From contig NZ_BDCO01000002.1 in assembly GCF_001613545.1 (NCBI RefSeq), positions 372,001-436,000 of the forward strand: DNA of 64,000 nucleotides, read 5' to 3'. Below are positions 1 through 8,244 of this stretch, in pieces; the stretch's first letter is position 1; each line of letters starts with the position of its first letter. A model generated the notes under the pieces. The model was given only the letters and a program-made list of their open reading frames with translations, did no database searches and had not been told where the DNA came from. The stretch is from Terrimicrobium sacchariphilum (lineage in GTDB: Bacteria; Verrucomicrobiota; Verrucomicrobiia; Chthoniobacterales; Terrimicrobiaceae). Both the position numbers and the translations under genes were made by a program.

Positions 1-1
1 G

Positions 2-100
2 CAGATCTTCAGCGAGGAAAACCGGCTTCGCCAGATCGCCTCATCCCACGCTTTGCTGCAAGCCCCGGAAGCCGCCCTGCCTGCCCATGGGAACTGCTGA
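2..100 (+). CDS. eutB: C-terminal end of ethanolamine ammonia-lyase large subunit (partial)
   Basis: An open frame enters from the left edge and stops with TGA at 98-100, giving 32 residues that begin IFSEENRLRQIASSHALL. The stop lies 14 bases inside the eutC start, as expected for a coupled eutBC operon. The tail resembles the end of EutB, where a Gly-Ile/Leu is followed by a short acidic stretch and an Arg-Leu. The fragment is too short to prove identity. The call rests mainly on eutC immediately downstream, because EutB and EutC form the adenosylcobalamin-dependent lyase that splits ethanolamine into acetaldehyde and ammonia. Confidence 0.5.
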   Translation, partial: QIFSEENRLRQIASSHALLQAPEAALPAHGNC

Positions 101-854
101 TCCCTGGCCGCATTTGCGGACGCATACTGCAGCACGAATCGCCCTCGGTCGCGCGGGCGCCAGCCTGCCTACTGCGCCATTGCTCGATTTCAAGCTGGCC
201 CACGCGCGGGCGAAGGATGCGGTGCTGACGCACTTCGACCCGGAGTTGCTTGCCGCGCAGCTTCGCCCACTGGATCCCGGCCTCCTGATCGTGGAGAGCG
301 AGGCGCAGGATCGCGCGACCTATCTGCAGCGTCCGGATTACGGACGGCGGCTTTCCGCGGAATCCGCTACAATGCTTTCTGCGCGTGCGGCGATGCCCGG
401 GCCGGACCTTGCGATCCTTGTTTCCGACGGACTCTCCACCACGGCGGTGATGACGCAGGCGCTGCCGGTGCTGACGGCCCTGCTGCCACTGTTCCGCGAG
501 GCAGGCTGGATGCTCGCACCGCTGCTCGTGGTGAAACACGGTCGCGTGGCGATTCAGGATCAGGCGGGGGCTTTGCTCCATGCGCAGCTGAGCTTGATCC
601 TGCTCGGCGAGCGCCCGGGGCTCGGGTCGCCCGATAGCCTTGGCGCGTACTTCACCTACAATCCCGTGCCGGGTCGAAGCGATGCCGAACGCAACTGCGT
701 CTCCAACATCCGTCCACAGGGACTCGATCCCGCGCTGGCGGCGCGGAAACTCTTTCATCTCCTCAGCGCCAGTCGTCACCTGAAGCTCAGCGGCGTGAAT
801 CTCAAGGACGACGAACCCCTCCTGGGAGGAGGCGTCGTTTCGGAAATCGCGTAG
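87..854 (+). CDS. eutC: Ethanolamine ammonia-lyase small subunit EutC
   Basis: This is the light chain of the B12-dependent ethanolamine ammonia-lyase. Family hallmarks are visible in order: ARIALGRAGASLPT near residue 17, the AHARAKDAV segment near 38, YLQRPDYGRR near 80, VSDGLSTTAV near 111, GERPGLGSPDSLGAYFTY near 174, and DAERNCVSNIRPQGL near 200. The length of 255 aa is normal for the family. The ATG at 87 overlaps the end of the presumed eutB frame. The gene ends two bases before the convergent LysR gene. No microcompartment shell genes are visible in the window, so the enzyme may serve simple nitrogen or carbon salvage, although genes upstream of the window are unknown. Confidence 0.93.
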   Translation: MGTADPWPHLRTHTAARIALGRAGASLPTAPLLDFKLAHARAKDAVLTHFDPELLAAQLRPLDPGLLIVESEAQDRATYLQRPDYGRRLSAESATMLSARAAMPGPDLAILVSDGLSTTAVMTQALPVLTALLPLFREAGWMLAPLLVVKHGRVAIQDQAGALLHAQLSLILLGERPGLGSPDSLGAYFTYNPVPGRSDAERNCVSNIRPQGLDPALAARKLFHLLSASRHLKLSGVNLKDDEPLLGGGVVSEIA

Positions 855-856
855 CG

Positions 857-1735
857 TCAGGACAAAGCCGACAGGAAAATCTGCCGCAATCCGACCGGGT
901 CCGGTCCGAGGGGCAGGATGGCGGAGAACGGGCGGCGAATTTCCAACCCCTTGATATTGGCGATGTCGAGCGAGGCGGTCGCGAGCTCCTGAGTGATGGC
1001 GATTCTGGAGACGCAGCCGACCCCGAGACCGGCCTCCACCGCGCGTTTGATTGCCTCGGTGCTGGGCAGTTCCTGCACGATGCGGCGCTTGCGCGGGTCG
1101 AGTCCCACGGCGTTCAGCGCGCTCTCGATATAGCGGCGCGTACCGGACCCGTGCTCGCGGGAGATGATGGGGTATTTCAGCAACTCCGAGGGAGGGACCG
1201 CTTTTGGGCGAGCCAGCGGATGGCCGACAGGGACGATGAAAACCAGCAGATCATCAAAGAAGCGCCGCACCCGCAGGTCGCGCCGGCTGCAGGGACCCTC
1301 AATAAGCCCCAGGTCGATACGCTGGCCGAGCAGGTGCGAGATCACGGCATCCGTGTTCCCTTCAACAACCTCGATCTCGACTTCGGGATGGCGCATTTTG
1401 AAGGAGGTAAGCACGTTGGGCAGATAATATTGCGTCACCGTCGTGCTGGCCCCGAGGCGCAGGCGACCGCGCAGAAGGCTGTCGTCCTTGCGGATTTTTG
1501 CCATCACCTCATCCTCCATCCAGGCTACCTGACGGGCGTGCTCCAGGAGAACGACGCCAGCCTCGGTCAACGCGACGCCCGAGCGGGAGCGTGTGAGCAG
1601 CGTGGCTTGATAAGTTTCCTCCAGCATCTTGATATGCCGGGTCACGGCGGGCTGGGAGATGTTCAGCACCCGCGCTGCCGCGCTAATGCTCTGATGTTCA
1701 GCCACCCGCGAAAAAACTTCCAGCCGGTAATCCAT
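857..1735 (-). CDS. LysR-family transcriptional regulator (CysB/YeiE-like)
   Basis: The 292-aa protein has the standard LysR layout: an N-terminal winged helix-turn-helix (residues 1-60, with SISAAARVLNISQPAVTRHI) and a two-lobed substrate-binding domain from about residue 90. It is transcribed divergently from a YeiH-family exporter. In enterobacteria the same pairing occurs as yeiE-yeiH, where YeiE has been linked to sulfite handling. A palindrome sits between the two genes. The inference is that it controls the exporter gene and possibly itself. It converges on eutC, so control of ethanolamine use is the alternative, but divergence from yeiH makes the exporter the likelier target. Confidence 0.88.
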   Translation of the reverse strand: MDYRLEVFSRVAEHQSISAAARVLNISQPAVTRHIKMLEETYQATLLTRSRSGVALTEAGVVLLEHARQVAWMEDEVMAKIRKDDSLLRGRLRLGASTTVTQYYLPNVLTSFKMRHPEVEIEVVEGNTDAVISHLLGQRIDLGLIEGPCSRRDLRVRRFFDDLLVFIVPVGHPLARPKAVPPSELLKYPIISREHGSGTRRYIESALNAVGLDPRKRRIVQELPSTEAIKRAVEAGLGVGCVSRIAITQELATASLDIANIKGLEIRRPFSAILPLGPDPVGLRQIFLSALS

Positions 1736-1750
1736 GAATAATCAACAGCT

Positions 1751-1767
1751 CATAACATCAAGTTATG
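1751..1767. promoter_or_regulatory. Palindromic candidate operator between lysR and yeiH
   Basis: The bases CATAACATCAAGTTATG form a perfect 6-bp inverted repeat (CATAAC/GTTATG) around a 5-bp spacer. It contains the T-N11-A arrangement typical of LysR binding boxes. It lies 16 bases upstream of the lysR start and 55 bases upstream of the yeiH start, in the only space shared by the two divergent genes. Operator function is inferred from position and symmetry. Confidence 0.55.
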
Positions 1768-1822
1768 GTAAATTCAAAAGCGATATTACCTGTGATTATG
1801 GGATTTTCCGTATCAAGGAAGC

Positions 1823-2854
1823 GTGAAATTTCGATGTCCTCATTTCCGGACAGGGCTGGCGCTCACGGCGTTGATCGCGGTGCTGGCTTTCAACCTGGCG
1901 CATCTACCGGGGCTGGAGCACGTGGGGGCGCTTTCGCTGGCTCTATTGATTGGCATCGCAGCGCGGGCCTTCCTCCATGTGCCGGAGCATCAATCGGTGG
2001 GCATCGGGTTCTCGGCCAAGCATCTCCTGCGTATCGGCATTGTCCTGTTGGGCGTTCGCTTGAATTTTGACCTCATCATGCATGCCGGTCCGCGCATTCT
2101 GATTCTTGCGGTATCGGTTATCATCACCGGCCTTCTCTTTATTACGTGGCTGGGACGGCGCGCGGGGTTGCCGGGATTGCTCCCTGTGATCCTGGCGGTG
2201 GATAGTTCGATCTGTGGAGCCTCGGCGGTGGCGGCGACGGCTCCCGTCATTCGCGCCAAGGCCGAGGACATGGCGCTCGTCATTCCGCTTTGCAGTCTTA
2301 TCGGTACCGGAGGCGTGCTCGCGCTCACGGCCATGCAGGGCATCTTGCATCTGGCGCCCTCGACCTATGGGGTGCTGGCGGGATCGACCCTGCACGAGGT
2401 GGCGCAGGTCATGGCTGCCGCCTCGGCGGTTCCGAGTGCTCTTGAGCCTGGGGCCGTGACCAAGCTCATGCGCGTGCTCTTGCTGGCTCCCACAGTGCTG
2501 TTGCTGGGATTCATCTTTCCCGCTCCGCAGGGAGCCGATGCCGAGGCGGGCGGCTCGAGGTTGGGGGCCATCCTCAAGTCGATCTGGTTTGTCTTCGGCT
2601 TCGTGTTGGTCGGCGTGTTGAATACGGGGCTGCTCCGGGCTTTTCCGGGGCAGGCAGAAACTCTCGCCGTCATCGATCAGCATGTGCTCACCCTCGCGAC
2701 ATTCCTCATGGGAATGGCGATGGCAGGGCTGGGGTTGCAGGTGGATTTCACGGATATCCGCCGCAACGGTCTGCGCACGGCGGGCGTCGCTCTGGCTGGC
2801 TGGCTCGTTCTGGTGGGTCTTGCTGCGATGGAGATCTACGTAATGAAGCTCTAG
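1823..2854 (+). CDS. YeiH/UPF0324-family putative sulfate exporter
   Basis: This is an integral membrane protein of 343 aa with about ten hydrophobic segments. Family motifs include LLRIGIVLLGVRLNFD (near residue 68), VDSSICGASAVAA (near 126), GSTLHEVAQVMAAA (near 187) and LATFLMGMAMAGLGL (near 291). The family (Cons_hypoth698) is annotated as sulfate or sulfite exporters largely by association; the substrate is not proven. The GTG at 1823 is the only plausible start, because an in-frame stop lies at 1793-1795. An AAGGAA sequence sits very close upstream. The divergent LysR gene is the likely regulator. Confidence 0.87.
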   Translation: MKFRCPHFRTGLALTALIAVLAFNLAHLPGLEHVGALSLALLIGIAARAFLHVPEHQSVGIGFSAKHLLRIGIVLLGVRLNFDLIMHAGPRILILAVSVIITGLLFITWLGRRAGLPGLLPVILAVDSSICGASAVAATAPVIRAKAEDMALVIPLCSLIGTGGVLALTAMQGILHLAPSTYGVLAGSTLHEVAQVMAAASAVPSALEPGAVTKLMRVLLLAPTVLLLGFIFPAPQGADAEAGGSRLGAILKSIWFVFGFVLVGVLNTGLLRAFPGQAETLAVIDQHVLTLATFLMGMAMAGLGLQVDFTDIRRNGLRTAGVALAGWLVLVGLAAMEIYVMKL

Positions 2855-2867
2855 AGCGATATTCCCC

Positions 2868-4040
2868 ATGGCGTACTGGTTACGGCTATGCTATCGCACG
2901 GGAATGGGAATCGTAGCTCGATGCATGGCCCTGGCTATCGGGGCGGCCGGTATGGCAGCGTCAGCCTGGGCGCAGGCCGTGGATCCGGATCAAACCTATA
3001 CGGTTCCGATCTATGTTACCGGGAGCCACTCTCCGGCGAACTACCAGATCTACGTGAGTCAGAATGCGGATGGCAGCGATGCTGTCCCGTATCTTTTCGA
3101 TACCGGGTCGCCAAACATGTTCACCGTGCAGGGGACGAATACCTCCATCGCGCCGACGAATACCTTTGTCTTCGGAGACGGCGACCCGGTCTACGGGTAC
3201 TACGTCGAGGGGCGGAGCCTGAGTCTCACCACGAAAGCCTCTGTGCAGGTCACGCCCGTCGTTTCAAACTTCAACACGGCCATGGTCGTTCAGATCAATG
3301 GCAATACGGTCGCAAGCAGTACGCCGCTGGCCGACGGCACCTATGGAGACTTTGGGGCGGGACTTTACGGCACGAGCACGCTGAGCACGCTGCTGACGGC
3401 CCTCCCCATCGGCAGCAACGCCCGGCTCGGGTATGTGGTCAATGTGGCGGGAATTTCCTCCGGTGAGGGGGCGCTCACCATCGGCCTTACCCAGCAGACC
3501 ATCGACACCCTGACGAACTCGCCGGGAGCGATCCAGCTCCATATGAATCACTCGGGCGACCAGATACAGGGGCCAGATGGCCGCCTGATCACCGGCTATC
3601 TCAAGGGTGTCGCCGTGACCACAGTCACGGTACAGACGGCTGAGGGGGTGGCGTCAGCGGATCTGGCGACAGTGTTTGATACCGGAGGCGGACCCAATGG
3701 TGTGATCTACTATGGGAACTCCAGTACGCCACCGGGAGTTTTTGATGGCTACCTGCCCAATGGATCGTTCTCTCTCACCTCCCCCGACGGAGAGACTTTT
3801 GATTCATGGGTGGGCAGCAGCCCATGGGGAGGCTCCGTGGCGGTGATCGGCAATCAGGCACCGAGCGAGAATCGGGTGAACTCTGGCGGGTATCTCTTCG
3901 AGAACTACGTGGTCATGTACGATCTGGAGTCGGCCGTGCTTACGTTGGTGCCCGTGCCGGAACCCTCGACATGGACCCTGCTGGCCGTAGCGGTTCTGCT
4001 CGTGGTTCCTGCCGTCATCCGCAGGAAGTCCCGCGGATAG
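2868..4040 (+). CDS. Secreted pepsin-like aspartic peptidase candidate with PEP-CTERM anchor
   Basis: This 390-aa protein has an N-terminal signal peptide ending near SAWAQA (about residue 36). A C-terminal PEP-CTERM tail reads PVPEPSTWTLL, then a hydrophobic stretch, then RRKSRG. Between them are two Asp-Thr-Gly motifs: LFDTGSPN with Asp78 and VFDTGGGPN with Asp271. The spacing of about 190 residues is that of bilobal pepsins, which carry one catalytic Asp per lobe. The segment ENYVVMYDLESAVLTLVP near the end resembles the closing strands of pepsin-family enzymes. Peptidase activity is inferred. A duplicated retropepsin-like, non-peptidase fold is possible. An alternative start is the ATG at 2904 (Met13). 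Confidence 0.62.
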   Translation: MAYWLRLCYRTGMGIVARCMALAIGAAGMAASAWAQAVDPDQTYTVPIYVTGSHSPANYQIYVSQNADGSDAVPYLFDTGSPNMFTVQGTNTSIAPTNTFVFGDGDPVYGYYVEGRSLSLTTKASVQVTPVVSNFNTAMVVQINGNTVASSTPLADGTYGDFGAGLYGTSTLSTLLTALPIGSNARLGYVVNVAGISSGEGALTIGLTQQTIDTLTNSPGAIQLHMNHSGDQIQGPDGRLITGYLKGVAVTTVTVQTAEGVASADLATVFDTGGGPNGVIYYGNSSTPPGVFDGYLPNGSFSLTSPDGETFDSWVGSSPWGGSVAVIGNQAPSENRVNSGGYLFENYVVMYDLESAVLTLVPVPEPSTWTLLAVAVLLVVPAVIRRKSRG

Positions 4041-4061
4041 GCACCCCTCTTGAAACGTCGT

Positions 4062-5432
4062 CTAGAGCGAGATCTTCTTCCCGGGTTCCGGGATGAGCAC
4101 CTCAGTCTCGGGCAGTTCCTTGTAGATTTTCAGCTCGAACCATTCGATCGCGGAGCGATCGCCATGGACGAGGACGATCTTCTTGGGCCGGAGGCCGACA
4201 GCGTAGTTCAGGAGCGTTTCGCGTGAGGCGTGGGCGCTAAAGTTAAACTCCTGGATGTTGCACTGGAGCTTGATCGGAGGCTGCTTCGAGTCGAGGACGA
4301 CTTCATCGCCAGGATTGGCGGAGCGGATGCGCCCGGCAGGAGATTCCGGATCGGAGTAGCCGACGAAGAAAAGGCTCTGGTTGGGATCTCCGAGGATGCG
4401 TCGACAGAAGAGATTGGAGAGAGTGTTCTCCGTCATCATGCCGCTGGACAGGGCGAAGATGCATTTCTTCCGCGGGGCGATGGTAAAGACCTCATTGCCC
4501 GAGAGGACATAGGGAGCCATTTCCTGGAGGAGCTGGAGTTCCGGATGGGCTCGTTGAGGGTCGTGGGAGAGAGCGTCGTAGATGTTGGTGAGCTTTGTGC
4601 TCAGGCCACCGATGTAGATCGGCACAGGGGCGAGCAGGCCTCGCAGACGCATTCGCCAAAGCATGGCGAGGAGTTCCTGGGTCTTGCCGAGGGCAAAGAC
4701 GGGGATCGTCACGCTGCCTCCGCGGTCGAAGGCCTCGCGGATGGAGCGGGCGAGACGTTCTTCCTCCTTCGCGCGGGTAAAGCCGATCGGCGTCGGTGAG
4801 TCGCCACGCGTGGTTTCCATGATGAGCGTATCCACGCCGCTCTCGGGGAAGTCTGCTCCCTGGATGAGCGTCTGGTTGTCGAAATTGACGTCGCCCGTGT
4901 AAAAAACCTTCTTCCCATCGCAGCGAATCAGCACTCCGGCTGCACCGAGGATATGGCCGGAGTTGTAAAACTCGATGGTCGGGTTGTCCTTGTCCGTGGC
5001 TCGCTCTCCAGTGAGCGTGTAACGCTGGTTGGGCTTGCAGGGGACCCACTGCTGGCGGGAGAACTCGACACCCCGGTGGGTGAAGAGCGGGTACTCGGTC
5101 AGGTTGTGCTCCTCGCGCTGGCGGAGCATGACATTCACCGAGTTGTGCAGCATCACATCGGCGATTTTTGCCGTGGATTCCGTCATCAGGACGCGAGCCT
5201 GGGGTTCCCGGCGGGTCAGGAACGGGAGCGAGCCGAGGTGATCCTGGTGAGCATGCGAGACGATGATGGTCTGCACGGAACCGGCTGGCACCTGGGAATA
5301 ATCCGGAGTAGCGCTCAGGCCCTCGTCCTTGGGGTGCAGTCCGGCGTCGATAATCACGGACTGGCCTTTGATCTTTAAAAGATAGGAGTTTGCACCGATT
5401 TCGACGCGTCGCGTGAGGTTGATCAACTCCAT
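4062..5432 (-). CDS. Beta-CASP metallo-beta-lactamase ribonuclease (RNase J/CPSF73-like)
   Basis: The protein is a metallo-beta-lactamase fold hydrolase with a beta-CASP insertion, the arrangement of RNA-processing nucleases. The zinc motif SHAHQDHLG (His60, His62, Asp64, His65) is followed by a conserved NSGHILGAAGV histidine segment, FYTGDVNF, METTRGD, the beta-CASP part (IPVFALGKTQELL, SSGMM) and a C-terminal FSAHASRE plus VHGD. The length of 456 aa matches the stand-alone CPSF73/YSH1-like bacterial group and lacks the long C-terminal domain of RNase J. The ATG at 5432 is preferred over a TTG two codons upstream. It is convergent with the pepsin-like gene. Confidence 0.88.
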   Translation of the reverse strand: MELINLTRRVEIGANSYLLKIKGQSVIIDAGLHPKDEGLSATPDYSQVPAGSVQTIIVSHAHQDHLGSLPFLTRREPQARVLMTESTAKIADVMLHNSVNVMLRQREEHNLTEYPLFTHRGVEFSRQQWVPCKPNQRYTLTGERATDKDNPTIEFYNSGHILGAAGVLIRCDGKKVFYTGDVNFDNQTLIQGADFPESGVDTLIMETTRGDSPTPIGFTRAKEEERLARSIREAFDRGGSVTIPVFALGKTQELLAMLWRMRLRGLLAPVPIYIGGLSTKLTNIYDALSHDPQRAHPELQLLQEMAPYVLSGNEVFTIAPRKKCIFALSSGMMTENTLSNLFCRRILGDPNQSLFFVGYSDPESPAGRIRSANPGDEVVLDSKQPPIKLQCNIQEFNFSAHASRETLLNYAVGLRPKKIVLVHGDRSAIEWFELKIYKELPETEVLIPEPGKKISL

Positions 5433-5521
5433 AAACAACGGTATGCAGGGAAACGCCCGGCTGGAAAAGAAATTCTCGCCTATCGAAACTTTCGATCTCG
5501 TGCTTTGTTCAATCTGCTGAC

Positions 5522-6949
5522 ATGCCCGCGACGAAATCCAGCGATGCTTGGACCCCCTTGCTAGCGGCTCATCTGCTGAGCCGGGCAGGCTTTGGGGGAT
5601 CGCCTGAGAGTATTTCCTCCCTTCACGGCATGGGCCGCACGGCTGCTGTGGAGTACCTGCTGGCCGGGGACGAGGACACGGATATTTTTCCTCCCCCCGA
5701 GCTCACGCCGGTGGCCGAGGCCTATTGGGCGTTTCGCCAGGCAAACATGATGGCGGAGGGAGAGGAGAAGCGCGAACTCTTGGGAGAGCTCCGTCGCGCT
5801 CAGGACGAGCAGCTTCGCGCTGTACGGGCCTGGTGGCTTCAGCGCATGCGCTACACCCGGTATCCCCTGCGGGAAAAGATGACGCTTTTCTGGCATGGGC
5901 ACTTTGCCACCAGCTTTGATAAGGTAAACAGCGCCAATCTGATGTATCAGCAGAACGAGACGTTCCGCACGCATGCGCTGGGAAACTTCAATTCGCTGAC
6001 CAAGGACATTTCCCGCGATCCCGCGATGATGAGGTATCTTGACCTCAACCGGAGCGAGGCCAAGCGGCCCAACGAGAATTTCGCGCGGGAGTTGATGGAG
6101 CTTTTCACTCTGGGCGAGGGGGTGCGATACACGGAGACTGATGTGCGCGAGGCCGCCCGTGCTCTTACGGGCTACCGGATGACCCCGGCCTCAGGTGCCT
6201 TTCGCTATCAACCCAAGGCTGCCGATCAAACCGAGAAGACCTTCCTGGGACGGACCGGCAACTGGAATGGCGATGACGTCATCGACATCATCTGCGAGCA
6301 ACCCGAGTGCGCAGCCTTCATCTCTCGAAAAATCTGGGTTTACCTCGCCGGTACGGAACCCGGGCCGGACCTGCATGCCCGGCTGACACGGCATTTCCAG
6401 GATTCCCGATACGAGATCAAGCCGCTGTTGCGGGAGATCCTGCTCAGCCCGGAGTTCTATTCCCCCCAGGTCGTGCGTCGTCAGGTGAAAAGCCCGGTGC
6501 AGTGGCTCGTGCAGATTTCCCATTCCCTGGAGGCGCCGCTGCCTCCGCCGAATGCCTGCGAGTTCATCCTTCGCTCCATGGGGCAGGTGCTTTTTGCTCC
6601 GCCGAATGTGAAGGGATGGGCCGGGGGGCGCAGCTGGATCAACGGGTCCACCTATCTGTTGCGCTGCAACCTCGCCGGAACCATCGTCGGAGCGGACGAC
6701 AAGCCGCTGGATAAATCCCGCGATGCCATCCCGGTCGAGTGGGACCGTATCGCTCCCGCCGGGTTGAGGGGGAATCCCGAGGCCATGTGCGATGCCTTTG
6801 CTTTTCGCTTTCTTAATGTCCCGCTGGAGCCGACGGACCGCCAGAAGGTGGTCGCCTTCCTCGCCAAGCGCGGACCCGAAATTAACGATGCCACGGTCAA
6901 AGACTGTGTGCATCTCATCATGAGCACCCCGGAGTTCCAACTCACATGA
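5522..6949 (+). CDS. DUF1800 domain protein
   Basis: The family is recognised by LSRAGFGGSP near the N-terminus, MTLFWHGHFATSFDKV near residue 119, and NFARELMELFTLGEG near 186, followed by TETDVREAARALTGYR. The length of 475 aa is usual. DUF1800 proteins are common in Verrucomicrobiota, Planctomycetota and Bacteroidota and are almost always next to a DUF1501 gene. Here the next gene overlaps by four bases (ATGA). The biochemical role is unknown; association with secreted or Tat-exported material is suggested by the DUF1501 partner. No clear signal peptide is visible in this protein. Confidence 0.92.
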   Translation: MPATKSSDAWTPLLAAHLLSRAGFGGSPESISSLHGMGRTAAVEYLLAGDEDTDIFPPPELTPVAEAYWAFRQANMMAEGEEKRELLGELRRAQDEQLRAVRAWWLQRMRYTRYPLREKMTLFWHGHFATSFDKVNSANLMYQQNETFRTHALGNFNSLTKDISRDPAMMRYLDLNRSEAKRPNENFARELMELFTLGEGVRYTETDVREAARALTGYRMTPASGAFRYQPKAADQTEKTFLGRTGNWNGDDVIDIICEQPECAAFISRKIWVYLAGTEPGPDLHARLTRHFQDSRYEIKPLLREILLSPEFYSPQVVRRQVKSPVQWLVQISHSLEAPLPPPNACEFILRSMGQVLFAPPNVKGWAGGRSWINGSTYLLRCNLAGTIVGADDKPLDKSRDAIPVEWDRIAPAGLRGNPEAMCDAFAFRFLNVPLEPTDRQKVVAFLAKRGPEINDATVKDCVHLIMSTPEFQLT

Positions 6950-8241
6950 GCGACGAACAGACATTACGCACTCGCAGGCAATTCCTCCGCACCGGCGTAT
7001 TGGGCGGTGCCATGGCCTGGACGCTTCCCGCCTTCATTGAAAAGACCTTCTTTGCCCTCGATGCGGCGGCGGCGGATTCCGCCTTGCAGGTGGCGACGGG
7101 CAAGGACAGCCCCATCCTCGTCATTCTTCAGATGGCGGGCGGCAATGACGGTCTGAACATGGTCGTGCCCTATGGAGATGATGCGTATTACCGCGCCCGC
7201 CCCAAGATCGGTCTCGCCGCAGGCAATGTGCTCAAGGTCGACGACCATATCGGGTTGCACCCCAGGCTGAAGACCCTGCGCGGGTTTTATGACGAGGGCC
7301 GTCTCGGCGTCATCCAGGGCGTCGGATATCCCAATCCCAATCGCTCCCATTTTCGCTCGACCGACATCTGGCAGACGGCGACCGACTCAAACAAATTTGC
7401 CAACAAAGGCTGGCTGGCGAATTACTTCGACTCCTGCTGCAAGGGCGAAGACCCCGTCGTCGGGGTGTCGATCGGCTCGGAAACGCCGCTTTCATTCTCC
7501 GGCAGTGCTGGTGCGGGGATCACGCTCTCCCGGCCCGACCAGTTTCGCTTTATTTCCAACGATCCGGCGGCTGGGGAGGCCTTTGCCGATATGACGAGTT
7601 TATCGGACAATACAGGCGGCTCGGTCCAGTCGCTATCCGGGGACAAGGCGCAGGGCGATGGCAATACACTGGATTTTGTGAGGCGTACCGCTTTGGACGC
7701 CCGCATCAGTTCGGATCGCATCCTTGAGATCACCCGCAAGTCCAAGGCGCCCGTCTCGTATCCCGGAGGGCGGCTTGCGACAGATCTGAACCTCGTGGCC
7801 CGGCTTATCGCCGGAGGGCTGCCCACGCGGGTTTACTATGTCTCCCAAGGCGGGTACGACACGCACAGCGGGCAGCTGGGTTCCCACGATCGGCTGCTCG
7901 GCGAACTGGACTCCTCTCTGGGTGCTTTCGTTGCCGACCTCAAGGCCCAGGGGAATCTCGATCGCGTGACGATCATGACTTTTAGCGAGTTCGGCCGCCG
8001 CGTGGCGGAAAATGCCAGCGGGGGAACCGACCACGGGGCGGCCGCTCCGATGTTTGTCCTGGGCGGAAAGGTGAAGGCAGGCTTGCATGGCACACAGCCG
8101 AGCCTCACTGAGCTCGGCGATGGGGACCTGATCTACACGGTTGATTTCCGCAGCGTCTACGCGACGATGCTCGACAAGTGGCTCCACGCTCCCAGCGAGG
8201 CTGTGCTCGGGCGGAAGTTCCCGTCGCTGGGCTTTGTGTAG
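6946..8241 (+). CDS. DUF1501 domain protein with Tat-type leader
   Basis: The 431-aa protein starts with RTRRQFLRTGVLGGAMAW, a twin-arginine leader followed by a hydrophobic stretch, so export by the Tat pathway is expected. The DUF1501 core includes ILVILQMAGGNDGLNMVVPY (near residue 51), the GLHPRLKTLRGFYDEGRLGVIQGVGYPN-type segment, and SEFGRRVAENASGGTDHG (near 345). The family belongs to the alkaline-phosphatase/sulfatase-like fold group, but no reaction is established. It is translationally coupled to the upstream DUF1800 gene and ends three bases before the convergent nagB. Confidence 0.92.
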   Translation: MSDEQTLRTRRQFLRTGVLGGAMAWTLPAFIEKTFFALDAAAADSALQVATGKDSPILVILQMAGGNDGLNMVVPYGDDAYYRARPKIGLAAGNVLKVDDHIGLHPRLKTLRGFYDEGRLGVIQGVGYPNPNRSHFRSTDIWQTATDSNKFANKGWLANYFDSCCKGEDPVVGVSIGSETPLSFSGSAGAGITLSRPDQFRFISNDPAAGEAFADMTSLSDNTGGSVQSLSGDKAQGDGNTLDFVRRTALDARISSDRILEITRKSKAPVSYPGGRLATDLNLVARLIAGGLPTRVYYVSQGGYDTHSGQLGSHDRLLGELDSSLGAFVADLKAQGNLDRVTIMTFSEFGRRVAENASGGTDHGAAAPMFVLGGKVKAGLHGTQPSLTELGDGDLIYTVDFRSVYATMLDKWLHAPSEAVLGRKFPSLGFV

Positions 8242-8244
8242 CGG

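Noticed and set aside
9-779. A 256-codon minus-strand frame opposite eutC
   Set aside because: Its product is rich in Arg, Gln and His with no family resemblance, while the plus strand encodes a clear EutC.
1943-2869. Long minus-strand frame opposite the YeiH gene
   Set aside because: The product is highly charged and low in complexity, as expected from the antisense of a membrane protein gene in G+C-rich DNA.
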